Assembly (NCBI GenBank): GCA_036924285.1
Contig: JAYKYS010000011.1
Location: 2,666,001 to 2,730,000 of the forward strand
Reading direction: 5' to 3'
Length of the DNA: 64,000 nucleotides
Source: Asterella californica
Lineage: Eukaryota; Streptophyta; Marchantiopsida; Marchantiales; Aytoniaceae
In this document: in pieces, positions 1 through 12,885 of the stretch
How the letters are laid out: every line of letters starts with the position of its first letter
How positions within the stretch are numbered: the stretch's first letter is position 1
Position numbers and translations under genes: made by a program
The notes under the pieces: generated by a model
The model's input: the letters and a program-made list of their open reading frames with translations, nothing else
The model's database searches: none
Told to the model about the DNA's origin: nothing

Positions 1-1567
1 GTGGTATCATTATCACCATGTGAAACTTAGATAATATATAGAATAGCTCTTTGTCCTATGATATTATCTGATTATGATTTAACGATTTGTACTACCATAT
101 GTCTATTAGTCGAGTCTATGTGAGTGAGTCATCGAAGTATTTGATGATTTTTTGTGGGTGGATAATAATACTTGATTATTGAGATCCAGCATGTATTTGT
201 GAGGCCTTGTAACTACCTAATTACGATTAGCTCCGGGTACTATCCTTAACCACTAGGTTGTGGGTTAAGATTCTCTGCTAATTCATGGTAGAAGAAAATA
301 AAATACATGCAATTTCAAAGTTTGATGTAATTTGGAATCGTTCGGTACATCAATGGATGAATTGAGTATGAGGAGCAGCAAACTTTTGCCAAGCCTTGAG
401 TTTGTTTTACCTCAAGCTTCAGTGATTTACGCTCGATTTTAGGGATATTTTATCAAGAGGTTAGAGTGATATACGAATCCTTATTCATTCACCTAATATG
501 GATGTATTTTGCTCGTTTGTTGTTATTGGAAAAGATATAAGTTTTAAACCTGAGTATGACTACAAGTGCTTTGGATAAGCAATAATAATTTATTTGGGGG
601 TTTATCTTCAGAGAACTGAAAATTTTAACGGTTATACAGAAAATAGTTATAGTCTTCATACTTCCATATTATATCTTCATCTTGAAATTGTGTGAAAGAA
701 GGAATCAAATTAAGGCTATTCATTAGGTTTAATTTATGATTCATCTCACAGCAAACTACTTAATATTAACAGAGAAATGATTTAGGGGTTTCTTGGACCC
801 GAACATAATTTTTTCTTCTAACTCAAAGAACATTATAATAAAAAGGAATGTTCTCTTTCATACTTTTATATTCATATTCGAGGTTTAAGTGAAAATTCTA
901 TACCAAATTGGTAACAAAATTGAAAATTATATCTAAATGTGGAATGATAGCTGATCGTGACAATCCATAAAGGGAACATAGACTAAAGAGCTACAAGGAC
1001 TAAAATTGCAGCAACCAACTGAAAGAATAAAATTCTTTAATCAACACATTAATTCATTATCTAACGCTTCTTGACCTTTGGAATTTGAAGAGAAAATATT
1101 ACGCTAGTAGAAAAGGTATTACGAAAGTGTAAAAGCAGGGAAAAGAACGGACTCTTCAGGATAAAAGCTCGGGGTCGTGGAATGCAAATACGAGATTGTA
1201 AATCATTAAGGTTGGTTGTCAGTTAAGTGGACGCCTGTTTGGAAATATACATGTACAGTAGCAGTAAATAGTAATCCTCATATTTACATGGGCAGATACA
1301 CAGGAAAGGTGCGGTGGATGTCCGAGTCGAGGAAGACAGCAGTGGACTGTGGTAGAGCAGATACAGTACGTACGACGAAGCAGCCACAGCCGAATGCCTG
1401 ACACATATCTTTCCCTTGAATAAACCGCCCGATGGACGGCCGTTTCCCAGCGCGGCGTGCGCTTTCCCTGCGAATTACGGACTCCCCACGTAGTCCAAGC
1501 CTGAGCAGGTATAGAAAAGCCCCAGCATACGGAGAACCAGCCATCCAGAAACTCCGTATATTCGAAC

Positions 1568-1570
<3 letters not shown>
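1..1570. other. AT-rich stretch without recognisable gene
   Basis: I see no convincing exon, RNA gene or repeat structure. The few short open frames at 1216-1655 overlap each other on both strands and run into the TC repeat, so they are chance frames. The stretch lies beyond the 3' end of the pectin acetylesterase gene. Confidence 0.5.

Positions 1571-1610
<40 letters not shown>
1571..1610. repeat. (TC)20 dinucleotide microsatellite
   Basis: Uninterrupted run of about 20 TC units. It gives the artificial SLSLSL and REREREK-type translations seen on the two strands. It lies about 320 bp beyond the stop codon of the pectin acetylesterase gene. Confidence 0.97.
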
Positions 1611-1614
<4 letters not shown>

Positions 1615-1926
1615 TCATCAATACTATTCTCCTGACAGAACCTCTGGATCGTCACATCTTCAGTCTTGACACGACAAGCCCCAGCTGGTACTGCCCTAAA
1701 GTTTTTATTGTATTCTTAAAGGGAATTTCTTATTCCCTAGCTTGGTTGTGCTTTTAGTTCTAGTGCGTGAACTCTAGATCGATCTACCGTCTTCGTTTAC
1801 TACGCTGTCCACATTCTGGTAACTTACGTTCCAGTTCATAATTCGGTCCTAATCTGTACGTTAAAGTAGAACTATAATTTGTATAATATGGTATAGTGAC
1901 TAAGTAGTCAGTCAGCTAGCTCGAGC

Positions 1927-4900
1927 TCAGTCGTCGAATGAGATGTCTAAATGATCGGCAAATGCAGTCTCCGCAGAGTTTGTAGATCCTGCACATGTTG
2001 GGTTCAACGGATAAGGTCCGTCCACCAGGAGAGTATCCTCGACAGCTCTCGAGTTGAACCAGTCGCTTATGCTCTCCTGCATTGTCTGATGAGCCATTTT
2101 CACGCGGAAGTGTGGATTCATGTCAGTCCTGATTCGTTTTAGATATATTAAGTGCGTACCTAGGCATACTAATATGATTGTGGATCCCATTAATCTAAAA
2201 CATCCATGCCAGATCGATGCTTGGACTTTGTATGACAGGCATTTAATATATTAATTAAAAGTGATTTGTTTGTGGAGGTGCTAGGATGAATCGAACAAGG
2301 TTTATAATCTTTGTTCACCTTGCCATTGATCGTGTAGGTCGTGTGGCTGCTCCACCGTTTACTATCTACCCCCATGCAATGTGCATAACAGGAAATAACG
2401 AAAAATCCGCGAGCACCGGGGGCCGGATTTCCTAGAGCCTCGACCATGGTGTCCCTGAAGTCTGCAGCACCATGAGAAGAAATTTGATAAGTTGAATTGA
2501 GTTGAAGGATCGAACCCATGGCCATCTGATAGACAGACTTTACTTAAACTCGTTACCAAGTCCAGAGTGTTTATTACAGCGAGCCGAAGGAAATCAATTC
2601 AACTTAAGGAGTAATTATCACCTTGAATCACGTTAATCTGCTTGGAGTTGCAACTGCCGAGGTTTTTAACGCACGCCTGCCATTCTCCTGAAGGATCTGC
2701 TGCCTTCGGAGCGACGAGATTCTGCATCTGTTCACGTAGTACGTACAGAGTGGACGTTTGATGATGAGATATACAATAGTTCTCAACGGAGGCATCAACT
2801 AAAGATTATTAGCTAGCGATCATTAAATTAGGACCATCTGTCCGCATAGAGCTTCCCCATTAATTACCACGACCTGAACACTTAGTTTAGTAGTCCAGTA
2901 AAGTACCTGCCAATAATCGATGCCGGACTGAAGAATGTACAACGGTGTCTGAACATGAGGCACAATGTTTTTCGCAAAGATGCACTCCCATTTCTGTAAA
3001 CTCACAGAAAACACAACGACCATGCAGACAGATCTAGATTAGTAGACATTGCTACAGGTAAAAAGGAACATTCGACATCTTTCCGTAAACTTCAGACAGC
3101 ATCATGGAGAGAGACTGATAATATTAATGAGTCCGACGTGTGATTACCTCATTCGGAGCTCTAGAATTGGTACAGCCCTTCAGGAGACTATCCATCACAT
3201 TCTGCGGTCCATGAAGAGTGAATCAGAGAGACATTGTAAAGTCGCTATCATCTGATGTAACTAATTAGTGCTTCCCAGGTTCTTCAAATATGCTTCTAGG
3301 GAAGCGCAAAAACTTGCCATGCATCGACAGGACTCAGAAGGACTTAGATCGAATCCCCTGTAATTATAAGAGTTGACTATTGCAAGTGCTGCTCATGCAA
3401 ACCAAACTGCCTAGTACGTACATGCGTGAGTGCAGTTCCACGGAACAAGTCGACGGAAGTTTGGCCGCCGGCAATATCTGGCCTGCAATAAGCAACAAAG
3501 GTAGGAAACCATTCAGCCATCGTTATTTGGATGTTGAGGGTTACCAACTGATCATGATTAATCTGTCAACGGGTGGACCTCTAGCTGTAGCTTGTCTTAC
3601 TCTCAAATCATTGATCCCGCCATTTTGATAGAATATAATAATTAAAAAGGTATAATATAAACCCAGTAAATAATCAAAATAACCTTTAGGTCCAACCTGA
3701 TGAAGATCCTGGACTTGTGGACTAAATCGACACTCCCACTCGGTCGGAGTTGACTTTTACCCCTGGAAGTTTTACGGAGAAGACAGGGAGAATCCGACGA
3801 GGACTTGTGTGAACGACTTACACGTTGAGAAAGAATCCAGCATCTGCTAGGCATTTGACTGAAGTGGAAGCCGGAAGTTTCTCCTTGAACGAATCACAGC
3901 GATGGATTGTCGTTAGACCCCCGGCCGAGCAGCCTGTCAGAAGAGCCTGCAGGAAAGGCAAAATGCAACTCTCAACTGATGAGTTCACCTAATAATCGTT
4001 CATGACGGCTTCACCAAAAGCACATACTTTCTGCGTTGTGGTGTTCAGCTGTTGAAGTAGGTCCTGCGTCATCCTCACGTCGTAAAGTGGAAGAATCAGA
4101 TTGCGCTCACACGTATATACATATATTATACATTTCATGACATAGCGCCGGATATACCGAAGGCGGCCGCAGGCAAAGTGTCAGCTTGCCACATGCAAAC
4201 GCATTCTCACTCATGCACCCACTCGAGCTCTAGTCTGTCCAGACCGTTTCCACAAATTATGGGCGCTTCTTATGCAAGTGCCTTCCAGTCCAGACTCCAG
4301 ATGATATTCTATTCCATATGTCCAGATCTCTTAGGAGGTTACGAGCTCATACATAGGACTCCTGGGCTGTGCAGCCGCTGCTACAACTGCGTGCTGGATG
4401 GCAAAGTATAATTCGAATGGTCAGATGCACTTGCACGGGCATAAACGCCAAAAATGGGGGACAGTAATAACGCACTACTTACGACCGAGCGAGTGTCGAC
4501 GTCGCCCCTGAGAGTACTATAGCTACTATACAAGAGAAGAAGTGGTATGATTGTCTCATGTCTGCAGCAGAGTCTACCGCGGAGGCTAAATTAAAGCTGG
4601 CCTGGAACAATCACGCGTAGTACGTACGTGTGTTGGCCGATTCTTCAACGGTGTCGACATGAAGGTCTGCATTTGCTGGTATATATCATTACTGATCTTT
4701 GAAAGCGAAGCGTGTTTCTGACAAACAGGTTCAATTGCAAGGAGTGGTGTGCATTTCTTTCCTTGAACTGGAGTTTTCTCTACATACCTTTTGAGCACCC
4801 GCCATCCCATTGGCTAGCAGGTCTTCAATGAGTGCATCCCAAATTCTTGCCCCTCTGTAGTAGATCGTTAAATCCTGCATGATCGAATTCATGATCATAA

Positions 4901-6712
4901 TTGAATCGCCAACAATCCAGCATAGAACAGGATCGGAGCCGTGTACGTACACACACATGCAACTAGTCCATGCCTAGGCCTGGACGGACGGACTGTCGGT
5001 CGGACTACATGCATGCAGTTTGTGCTGTCTGTAGCAAGAATCGGGAGGTCAGAGTCTTAATTTCAGGCGGATGGAATGAATGAATGAAGGTGTACACACC
5101 TTCGAGATGACCACAGGTTCCGCTCGATTACCCAGAAAAGAAGCTCCATCACAGTACCTTACCCACGCAACATTCCAGTTGTAGAAATCTGCAGAGCTAC
5201 TCCAAGTAGAATGTGTGAGGAAGGATGTATGATCTTGCCTGAAATTAAACATGTACAAGAACCCCGAAACATCTTTTCCAGCATACAAGACGCGCATCTA
5301 AAGTTTAACGCATCACGGCGTAGCTAATTAAGGGCGACCCCACGATATCACAAGACAGTTAAAGTGTTTGCGAGTATCTGTACGCTACCGAGTGATCCAC
5401 GAATTCCTTGCAAACGTTAAACGAGCGTTGGAATATCTGGCCTATGTTGTAAATATGCATCCTCATATATTTTCACACAGTTCGCTCATGGGAGGAAATC
5501 TAGCTAGATCGTCCAGCTACTTCCATTATAAGGTGCTAGGTCCTTCTGAGCACTGCAAGTACTTAGTCTTATTCCTGCAATTGGTCCCTCAATCCGAACG
5601 CTGTTTCGGACAGTTACTGGTAGAACAACTAAAGTTCCGAATCCGTAACATAAACTCCACCCGAGACCTAGCGAGTGCTTCGAAGAGTGCATCAACTTGC
5701 GCCACATACATAGATCTTACGGTTAGTTCACGACTTCTTCAGCTTCAAGATTTTTCCATGTAAAACAATAGAAAATGAACAAGGATCGTCGGCTCGGGAA
5801 AAATTATATCAGATATGGATGATGGTGCCAGAATCCAGGCAGGTCTAGACACTCTCAGACAGATTCACGTTGGTAGTTAACTATATATGTCAATTTCGGC
5901 GGTTCCATGATCAGAGGACTTACCCGGATTCACGCCGGGGTCATTACTAAGGATCCCAGCATTTGGTAGAACTACTCTGTTTCCGGTAATATTTGTTGAT
6001 CCGAGTGACGTTTTAGCCCGCATCGCACAATCTTGATCGCTTTTACACCATGCTCCTCCCTACATGAATAAAACTTGGATCAGCCTCGTATTTCAAACCT
6101 GTCTAACATGAAGAACCAAACTCGGATGCAAAAGAGGCCGGAACATGTTTGTCCGATCGGCTGCAGCTGCAATTGGGCAGGTTGATGGCACTGCTGACGA
6201 CAGTACCTCGACATAGACGATCCAATGTTGTAGCCCGGCCCCGAATCCAGGGGACAGGTAGTAACCCGGTGAAGACCCATCTATGCAGACTGCCAATACA
6301 AGCAGAAGATGCAAGAATCAGGATCACAACAGGATCATAACAGATATCTCGCTTTCTTCTTCTTGAGTGTCACTGCAAGCTTCGTAGTGCTCTTACAACT
6401 CAACGCTAGAGCGTTTCAAACCTAGCAATTGCAACAACCTAGATAGATCTCGAAGCTCATGAGACTCTACAGAGAAGCTAGTGCTGCCTCTTCTCCACAC
6501 GGCACTGACAGACTCGACAGGGAGATCCTAAGGATTCGATCATGATATTATACTGGGACGTACTAGACTAAATCTATACCTGCTCCCCTCTCCTTTGCAC
6601 CACTGATGAGCCTCAATTTATCCTTCTGACCATCAGATACGTTGAGGTGAACGGAGAGAAGAAACAGCAATAAGCACCAAGAGTGCAATATTCTGCCATG
6701 GTCGCGGTTCAT
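1927..6712 (-). CDS. Pectin acetylesterase (CE13/Notum-like family), 12 exons, apparently intact
   Basis: Removes acetyl groups from pectin in the cell wall; the family is secreted. Exons in gene order: 6712-6580, 6289-6207, 6059-5924, 5188-5100, 4874-4788, 3946-3824, 3753-3684, 3482-3418, 2993-2907, 2727-2622, 2461-2319, 2085-1927. Every intron in this model begins GT and ends AG, all phases agree, and the sum is 1281 nt (426 residues plus TGA), a normal family length. Visible: hydrophobic signal peptide at about residues 8-27, [30 protein letters not shown], the nucleophile motif GCSAGG (Ser183), LADAGFF (Asp211) and SCYAHC (His354), which gives the family's Ser-Asp-His triad. Exon 7 is the least conserved and its 5' splice site the least certain. 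I see no frameshift or internal stop. Confidence 0.92.
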
Positions 6713-6791
6713 TATGCAGAACTGGGAGCAATAAATTCCCGGCCTGAAGCCAGTCGAACTCCTATAGAACTGGAAATTCAAACTCTGGACG

Positions 6792-6805
6792 CTTCATATA
6801 TTAAG
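6792..6805 (-). promoter_or_regulatory. Possible TATA box of the pectin acetylesterase gene
   Basis: On the minus strand the segment reads CTTAATATATGAAG, about 80-90 nt before the proposed start codon at 6712, a plausible place for a TATA element with a short leader. Support is only position and composition. Confidence 0.35.
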
Positions 6806-6875
6806 TTTCCTCGACCATGAGCTAGAGAAATCCGCCCCCCGCCGAGTGAGCAGTCAACCTCGGCCTCAGCTCCCG

Positions 6876-6953
6876 ACACAGAGAGCTAATTAGCTCTCTG
6901 TGTTTCGAAGCTTTTGGAACGTGTTTATAAACACGTTCCAAAAGCTTCGAAAC
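6876..6953. repeat. Two abutting perfect palindromes (28 bp and 52 bp)
   Basis: 6876-6903 is a perfect 28-bp palindrome centred on CTAATTAG. 6902-6953 is a perfect 52-bp palindrome with no spacer, centred on TTTATAAA and containing AAGCTT on each arm. They share two bases. They sit 164-241 bp upstream of the pectin acetylesterase start, within its likely promoter. They could extrude as a cruciform or be the remains of a foldback element. No flanking duplication was identified. Confidence 0.95.
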
Positions 6954-8281
6954 CAATTGGTTTGAAACTGTATTCTCAGTACTAGCTAGTAGCTAGAGAC
7001 ACGGGCAAAAGCTTGCAGACAGTATATATGATGCTGACGATCATTCGATCCAATACCTCTCCGTCCACCAGACAGTACTGATTCCTACTGCGATCGATTG
7101 ATTTACAGTCCGTGACTGAACTATTAAATACCAGTTTCAGAGGAGTCATATGAGTCTTTGCATGAGTCCAGTCCCTATCAAAGGTGCCTTAGAGAGGTAG
7201 GAAGCTCGATCTAGCTCTTACGTGAATGCTAAACCACGTCGAACCTTTATTTCACCACCACGTGCAATCAACTTCGGAATGTAGAAACCACCCAGACCCC
7301 TTTACCATAGAATTCGAATGTGGTGTTATCTTTCGACGTCTGGAACTCAAAACGATAAATGTTCAGTCCCCCCGCTAGCGCTAGCGCTTGTCACCATCGC
7401 TAGTCGCTCTCAGTATATGTCCAACTCGAGCACACAAACACGCAACTCCCCACAACTCGCTTTTCAGCGGTCGTCTTCTGTGCTTCCTAATGGTTTACAA
7501 TGTCAGCTGCTTAATTATTTCGTCTTTTGGCAAAGTCAAAAGTGAAAAAAGTACACTGACTGAAACTATGTTCTCTGATCATCGCTCGATCTACTCCTCT
7601 TGTCAGTTACTATCGCTAGCTACTACCCTAACGGTGGTCGTTTACTACAGTACGGAGTGGGTCAAGTTCTCTAAGAACTACGGTAGCTACAAATAATACG
7701 CAGTTAGCGAGGCCCTGAACGTTTTACGGTCATGCGCGCCGGGAGTTTGCTCTTCCTCTTGGCAAGCAGAAAACTTCGTCCTCAGTTCGCAGTAGCAACT
7801 GTCAATCCTCTAAGTCCTCCGAAGTTGAAAATGTCTTCTTCAGTCCCTGAATCGGAGGTCGACGGTTTCGGTTCTCGGCTGTTACGGTTTAGGTTGAATT
7901 GCAGATGGAGGGCGACTGCGCAGACACGGGAACTGTAATGAGAAGTGAATATTAGAAACAGTGCTGTGGAAAGCGATTGAAGGCGAGAGTGACAATCTTT
8001 GAGAAGACAGAAGACAAAAGACAAAGTGTTCGCGTGGAGTCCATGGATGTGAGGTACCATCAAAATGTATTTGAACCTCTTCCAGTGTAGTGAACCAATG
8101 TAGTCGGCAGTGATTCGAGGTTCCAGAGTAGCAATCTTGTCTGAATCGAAGGCGAGAGAGCTTGAGAGATTGAGTAGAGGTGCACCTCTAATCATTTGAA
8201 ATCGCTGCGTCTGCCACAATAGCTTCAATGTGTTCGTTGACAGAACTTGAAGAGCGTATCAGTAACATGCCCTGCATGTGA
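6954..8281. other. No gene identified
   Basis: Upstream region of the pectin acetylesterase gene and spacer before the RPA-like fragment. Open frames at 7318-7696, 7732-7938 and 7782-8228 show no family features, have overlapping frames on the other strand, and lack consistent splice models. An upstream exon of the RPA-like fragment could lie here but I could not establish one. Confidence 0.4.
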
Positions 8282-9021
8282 GTGGTTGCTTCTATTCAAC
8301 AGATAATAAAAAATCTAATGTGGAGTTCTGTATCGTATGTGGCTTGCAATTTTCTAGGGTGTTTCAAGCAAGTGGTAGAATCTGCACAGACCTCGTCAAG
8401 CTCTGCTAGGAAGGTGCTCTATTTCAGTCAATCCGAGTCGGACAGTAGGAAGACTTGGTACGCTTGTGATAAGAGAGGAAATAGAAGACGATATCGGTTC
8501 CATTTAGGATTGATTGATTATAGTGTAAGTGATCGTCCAGAGGCAACATTATCAATAGCTATTGTGTGGAGTACTGGAGAGAAACTATTAAGGATGACTG
8601 CAGAAGAGTTTGGAAAGCTATCCTCGGATGAGCAAGATAGCATTTTCAACACTGTTTGCAAGAAGAAATGGCGTTTCAAAATAAGTTTGAACACGAAGCA
8701 AAATCGGTTTACAGTGTTCTATTGCATGAGATAGAAGAGTCAGACGAGTTCGAATATGCGATAGAAGATCTTGTCACTGACAGTGTAACATTCTATCTTT
8801 CGATAGAAAGCGAAATGTCTATAATGGATAATATTGCGGAGCTTGTTGAGATGGAGCGTTTACACCATCGAGTAGTAGCACTGGTCGAAAAATCAGAAGA
8901 GACTGAACTGAGCTTGGAAGGTATTGCTCAGGATTTGCAAGCTGTAGTTGAGCTCCAACGACAAGAGAAGGAAGAGCTGTTGGAGTTAGTAGAGGCATTA
9001 CGAAAACTGAAGGAGTTGTAG
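8282..9021 (+). pseudogene. RPA70 C-terminal OB-fold-like fragment, split by a frameshift
   Basis: Two overlapping frames read as one protein. The first (8282-8734) holds WYACDKRGNRRRYRFHLGL, then an acidic strand and TAEEFGKLSSDEQDSIFN, resembling the C-terminal ssDNA-binding OB fold of replication protein A large subunit. In the family this fold carries a zinc ribbon; here most of the zinc cysteines are missing. The match passes to the second frame (up to 9021) near 8680-8700 through FEHEAKSVYSVLLHEI, implying a one-base indel. The rest is an acidic, Leu/Glu-rich probable coiled coil ending at a stop at 9019-9021. RPA-like genes also occur in plant Helitrons, but I see no Rep/helicase nearby. 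The first frame has no ATG where expected. The family call is by eye and moderate. Confidence 0.45.
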
Positions 9022-9339
9022 GATGATTCTAAATCAGACCCAGCGTTAACTGTTCATCCTATACTTTGTATACAGTTTCGATTTTATAATAACGTTGAAT
9101 TGAATGAGGATATAGTTCTCAAACCATTCTACGTGCATTGTTATCTTGAGAACTGAATTGCTCTCTGTTGAATTGAATGAAGTCTCCAAACCATTATATG
9201 TGCACTCCTCTCTTTTGTCTTCCTTCCAGATTTGATGTGAGCATAATATCGTGTGCTTTCCAGATTAGATGTGAGCATAATACCGTGTGATTTTAGAGCA
9301 AACTAATAGTCTTCGCCCTCAGTTCATGTCACCTCTCGT

Positions 9340-9740
9340 GAAGATACCTCTTCGGAAACATATCCTAGTGGATGAAACATACATGTTTCATCTCTCGTGA
9401 AGGGTACCCCTTCAGAAATAATCCAAGTGGACGAAACAGGTATGTTTTGTCCACTCGAGAGACGAAACATACATGTTTCGTCTCTCATGAAGGTACCCCT
9501 TCGGAAATAACATGAGTGGGCGAAACATAATAGTTTTGCCCACTTCCGAAGAGGTACCTCTTCGGAAATAACCTAAGTAGGCGAAACATAATTTTTTCGC
9601 CTCTCACGATGATTTCATGAAGAGGTACACTAGGGTCATAATTCCCGTGGACAAAACAGGTATGTTTCGCTCACACGAGCTTGCTTTCGACCACGCGAGG
9701 ACGAAACAAGTATGTTTCGCTCCCTGTGGCATTATCATTT
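9340..9740. repeat. Array of hairpin-forming repeats with a CGAAAC/GTTTCG core
   Basis: Repeated modules of the form stem-CGAAACA-loop-TGTTTCG-stem alternate with short palindromes around GGTACC. Examples: 9426-9455 (AGTGGA stem), 9457-9486 (GAGAGA stem, perfect) and 9515-9544 (AGTGGG stem). The outer stem sequence changes from module to module but each arm matches its own partner. The same family recurs at 12886-13675. Confidence 0.9.
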
Positions 9741-12429
9741 TGACATTACAAAAGGATAGGAGTACCCTTACTCCTCCATTTTGGATACAAACCGCCTCTT
9801 TAATCATTCCAAGGTAAGGCTAAGTAAAACACCTCCGATTTCTAGTGAGAAAATGCTTACAATACACCTCCTTTCACCTTTAATCTTTTAAATCTCGCAT
9901 TTCTCCTTTGTTTTCTTCTGCTTTCGCTCAGGCAACCCTACATGGGACAAACTAGTAAACTAGTGTTGCTTGAGCATGGGGATAAAGTAGTAAACTAGTA
10001 TGTTTCGCTCAGTGGTGAAAGGTACCTTCGATAATTTTCAATGAGAATGAGCATTGCAAGAAATAATCAAAGAGCATTGCAAGAAATAACTGTTTACTAG
10101 TGAAAACTTAGGACTTCCTCATATAATATTTATATTATTATAGAGTGAGTGTCTCATTATATGATAAGTATCATATAATGGATGAACAAGAAAGAGAAAT
10201 ATGTCTTATTGGAGTTTAGGGTAGAGATGCATACAAACTCCATGAGGAACGGATCTCCAGACGATATTGGTTTCCTTCTTGGTAATATTTGTCCAATAGC
10301 TTTTAAGGGTTATAATTGGATCCTGAGCAAAGACTTGTGAATATCTACTCTCGACATAAGCTAATGTCTCCTCCAGACTACATCTCCAACGAAGAAGCCA
10401 AGGCAACAAAGTGGCTTCTAAATACAATTCTCTATCACTATCCATAGTGAAAGGAGAAAAAGGAGGAGGATGGATAGCATTAAAAGGATGGTTGGTACTA
10501 TTTTTGACTGGACTATCATCCACCAACAAAAGTCTCTGGTGCTCAAGTTACGATGATGAAGAATAGCAAAATCTTTCAAATACAAGTGATTCCCGAATGC
10601 AGCTTCGCGAACCGTCTTATATTTGAAACACATGTCTTGAGCAAAAACATGACATACCTACAAAAGTAGGAAATAGTTATTAGAACACTTCTCTTAGACA
10701 AAAAACATAGCATATAATACAAAAAGATGATGAAAATCTGAATTGAAAATAAGTTTTAGAAGAAGTATCATACCTTCCCTCTTGCAACTCCAGGAGGTAA
10801 ATAATTCGTCTCTTCCACGCGTAGTAACGTTCCCGTGTTTAACAACATTCGAGAAGTCCATATGATGACATGAAACTTATCTAGACATATCTCCAGAAAA
10901 GTTTTCACTCCACGTCTCGCCACGTATCATATAGACTGCTTCGATGTAGTTTCTACTACATATCTTCTTTCATGCGCTTGCATCAACTCATGCTCGTTCC
11001 TTCCCACTTGGACCAAAAGACCATTCAAATCAAGGATTAGGGTCTTACGTCGATTTGCAGTAGGGTGAACTAGATGAGGGTAGAACTCTTCTACCTCACG
11101 TATCATGCTCAATTCCTCTTTCACAATCATAACTTGATACTCCATATGCTCTAGTTCAAGACTTTTAGAATTAAGCGCTTCCTCCTTTTTTTGGATGGCA
11201 TTATGAAGTTGATTCATTCTCGCTACGAGAATAACCTCCTCATCTGCAGATATACAATAAATAACCAAGTACAACTCAATTAGAGTAACAAAGTAGAACT
11301 AAACTAGAATAAAATGAAAATAAACATATTTAAAAAGTATTTAACAAGTTGTACCAACAAGTACCAAGATCCCAAACTCGTGAAAAGTTTCAAAGTAGAA
11401 GTAAACTCGAACTAAACCAAACAAAACTGTAAACTTCTTACCAGATGACGGAGGAACATGATACGAAGACTGAGGGTCTTGACCAGGAGGAACATGAAGT
11501 GAAGACTGAGGGTCTTGCCCAGGAGAAGAAGCATGCACAGTGGGATCTGAAAACACCATTTTAGATGGGAGTTTAATCAATCAATAATGAAATATAACCC
11601 TACCAAAACAAAAAACTAACCTTGCCAATACAAAGAACTAAATGAAAAATTTAAAATCTTCTTACTTGATGACGGAGGAATGTGCTGTGAAGACTGAGGG
11701 TCTTGACCATGAGAAGAAGACTCCACTACTTGAACTGAAAGCATCATTTTGAAATGTGAGTTTAATCAGTAAGTATTCAAGCATACTAAACGGAAAGTAA
11801 CTAAAAGAAACCTAAGACAATACTACAACAAGAAATAAATGTCTTACTCGATGATGACTGAAGTCGCCAAGAAGAATCCACTTGTCCTCCCTCAGGAAGT
11901 ATACCGATATAGATCATGAGGTAACTCAAGATCATACCATCCCATGTCTTTGGATGTCTCACTAATCTCTCCTTACTCATATGATTTTTCATAGAAGAGA
12001 TCTCTTTATCCAAGAATCTAAAATGAACTCTGTCCAATCTTTATCTTCTCCACTCTCATCTACTTTAGTCTTCACGTATAGAGCTAAATGGTCATGTACT
12101 TTTCTTGGCCGTCGACGAGCCAGAAAAATGCAATTAATAAGCTGGAATACGGGTCTCCACTCTGGATACTCACACATCCACAATAAATATCTTTTTCTCT
12201 TCTCGTCTTTCTGAGGAAATCAATCATCTATCATGCTCCTCTTGACATTATGAGGACGAGAGACAGTTGTTCCCATAGGTAAAACAAATGACTCACGTAT
12301 AACAGACTCATCCAACACTATCTCATGTCTTTGTACAATAGCACGATGAGTTTCCTCATCATATGATTGGATGAACTCTATAAAAATAGAATCTGCAAAA
12401 TAAACAACCTAATCACATATGTAGAACTA

Positions 12430-12575
12430 CAAATGAATACAAGTAAGGAAAACAACATAAATGATATAGAGCATACAAATGGATACAAGTAAGGGAAACA
12501 ACATAAATGATATATAAAGCAAACAAATGAATACAAGTAATGAGAAAACATAAATGAGATGCATGCGGACATGCA
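12430..12575. repeat. Intronic tandem repeat, about 47-bp period, 3 copies
   Basis: Copies start near 12430, 12476 and 12524, each opening CAAATGRATACAAGTAA and followed by AACATAAATGA. They lie in an intron of the FCP1-like pseudogene. The third copy is degenerate. Confidence 0.85.
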
Positions 12576-12885
12576 TCCAGAGAAAATATAATTAACACAT
12601 ACTTCAAATGAATCCAGAAATGAACTTATTGAAGACTACTTACATCCGGAGGAGGAAAGTCAAAAGATAAAACAACGAGTAATCCTAGTCGATCGAAAGC
12701 TTCTTCTTCTACTCCATGCAAAGAATTCTCCACTTCTTCTTTTTGCACCCAACACCACTTCAAATGGTATCTCTCGTCCTCTTCATGAGTATACTTGAAC
12801 ATTGAAGGTCTCTCCTTCATACTCTCCAATGTCGCATACGCTAGAAAAAGAATATTATAGAAAGTAGTTAAACAAGGGGGGCGAA

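Noticed and set aside
4360..4400. A GCTAQE-like reading in a pectin acetylesterase intron, similar to the GCSAGG active site
   Set aside because: It is followed at once by a stop in frame, while a full GCSAGG exon with correct splice sites and phase lies at 3946-3824.
9340..9740. CRISPR array
   Set aside because: Modules are variable palindromes without unique spacers of constant length, in a eukaryotic context with no cas genes.
10927..12222. Recoded TGA (selenocysteine) in the FCP1-like gene
   Set aside because: Frameshifts accompany the TGAs, and an Arg codon CGA fits each site; ordinary decay explains them.
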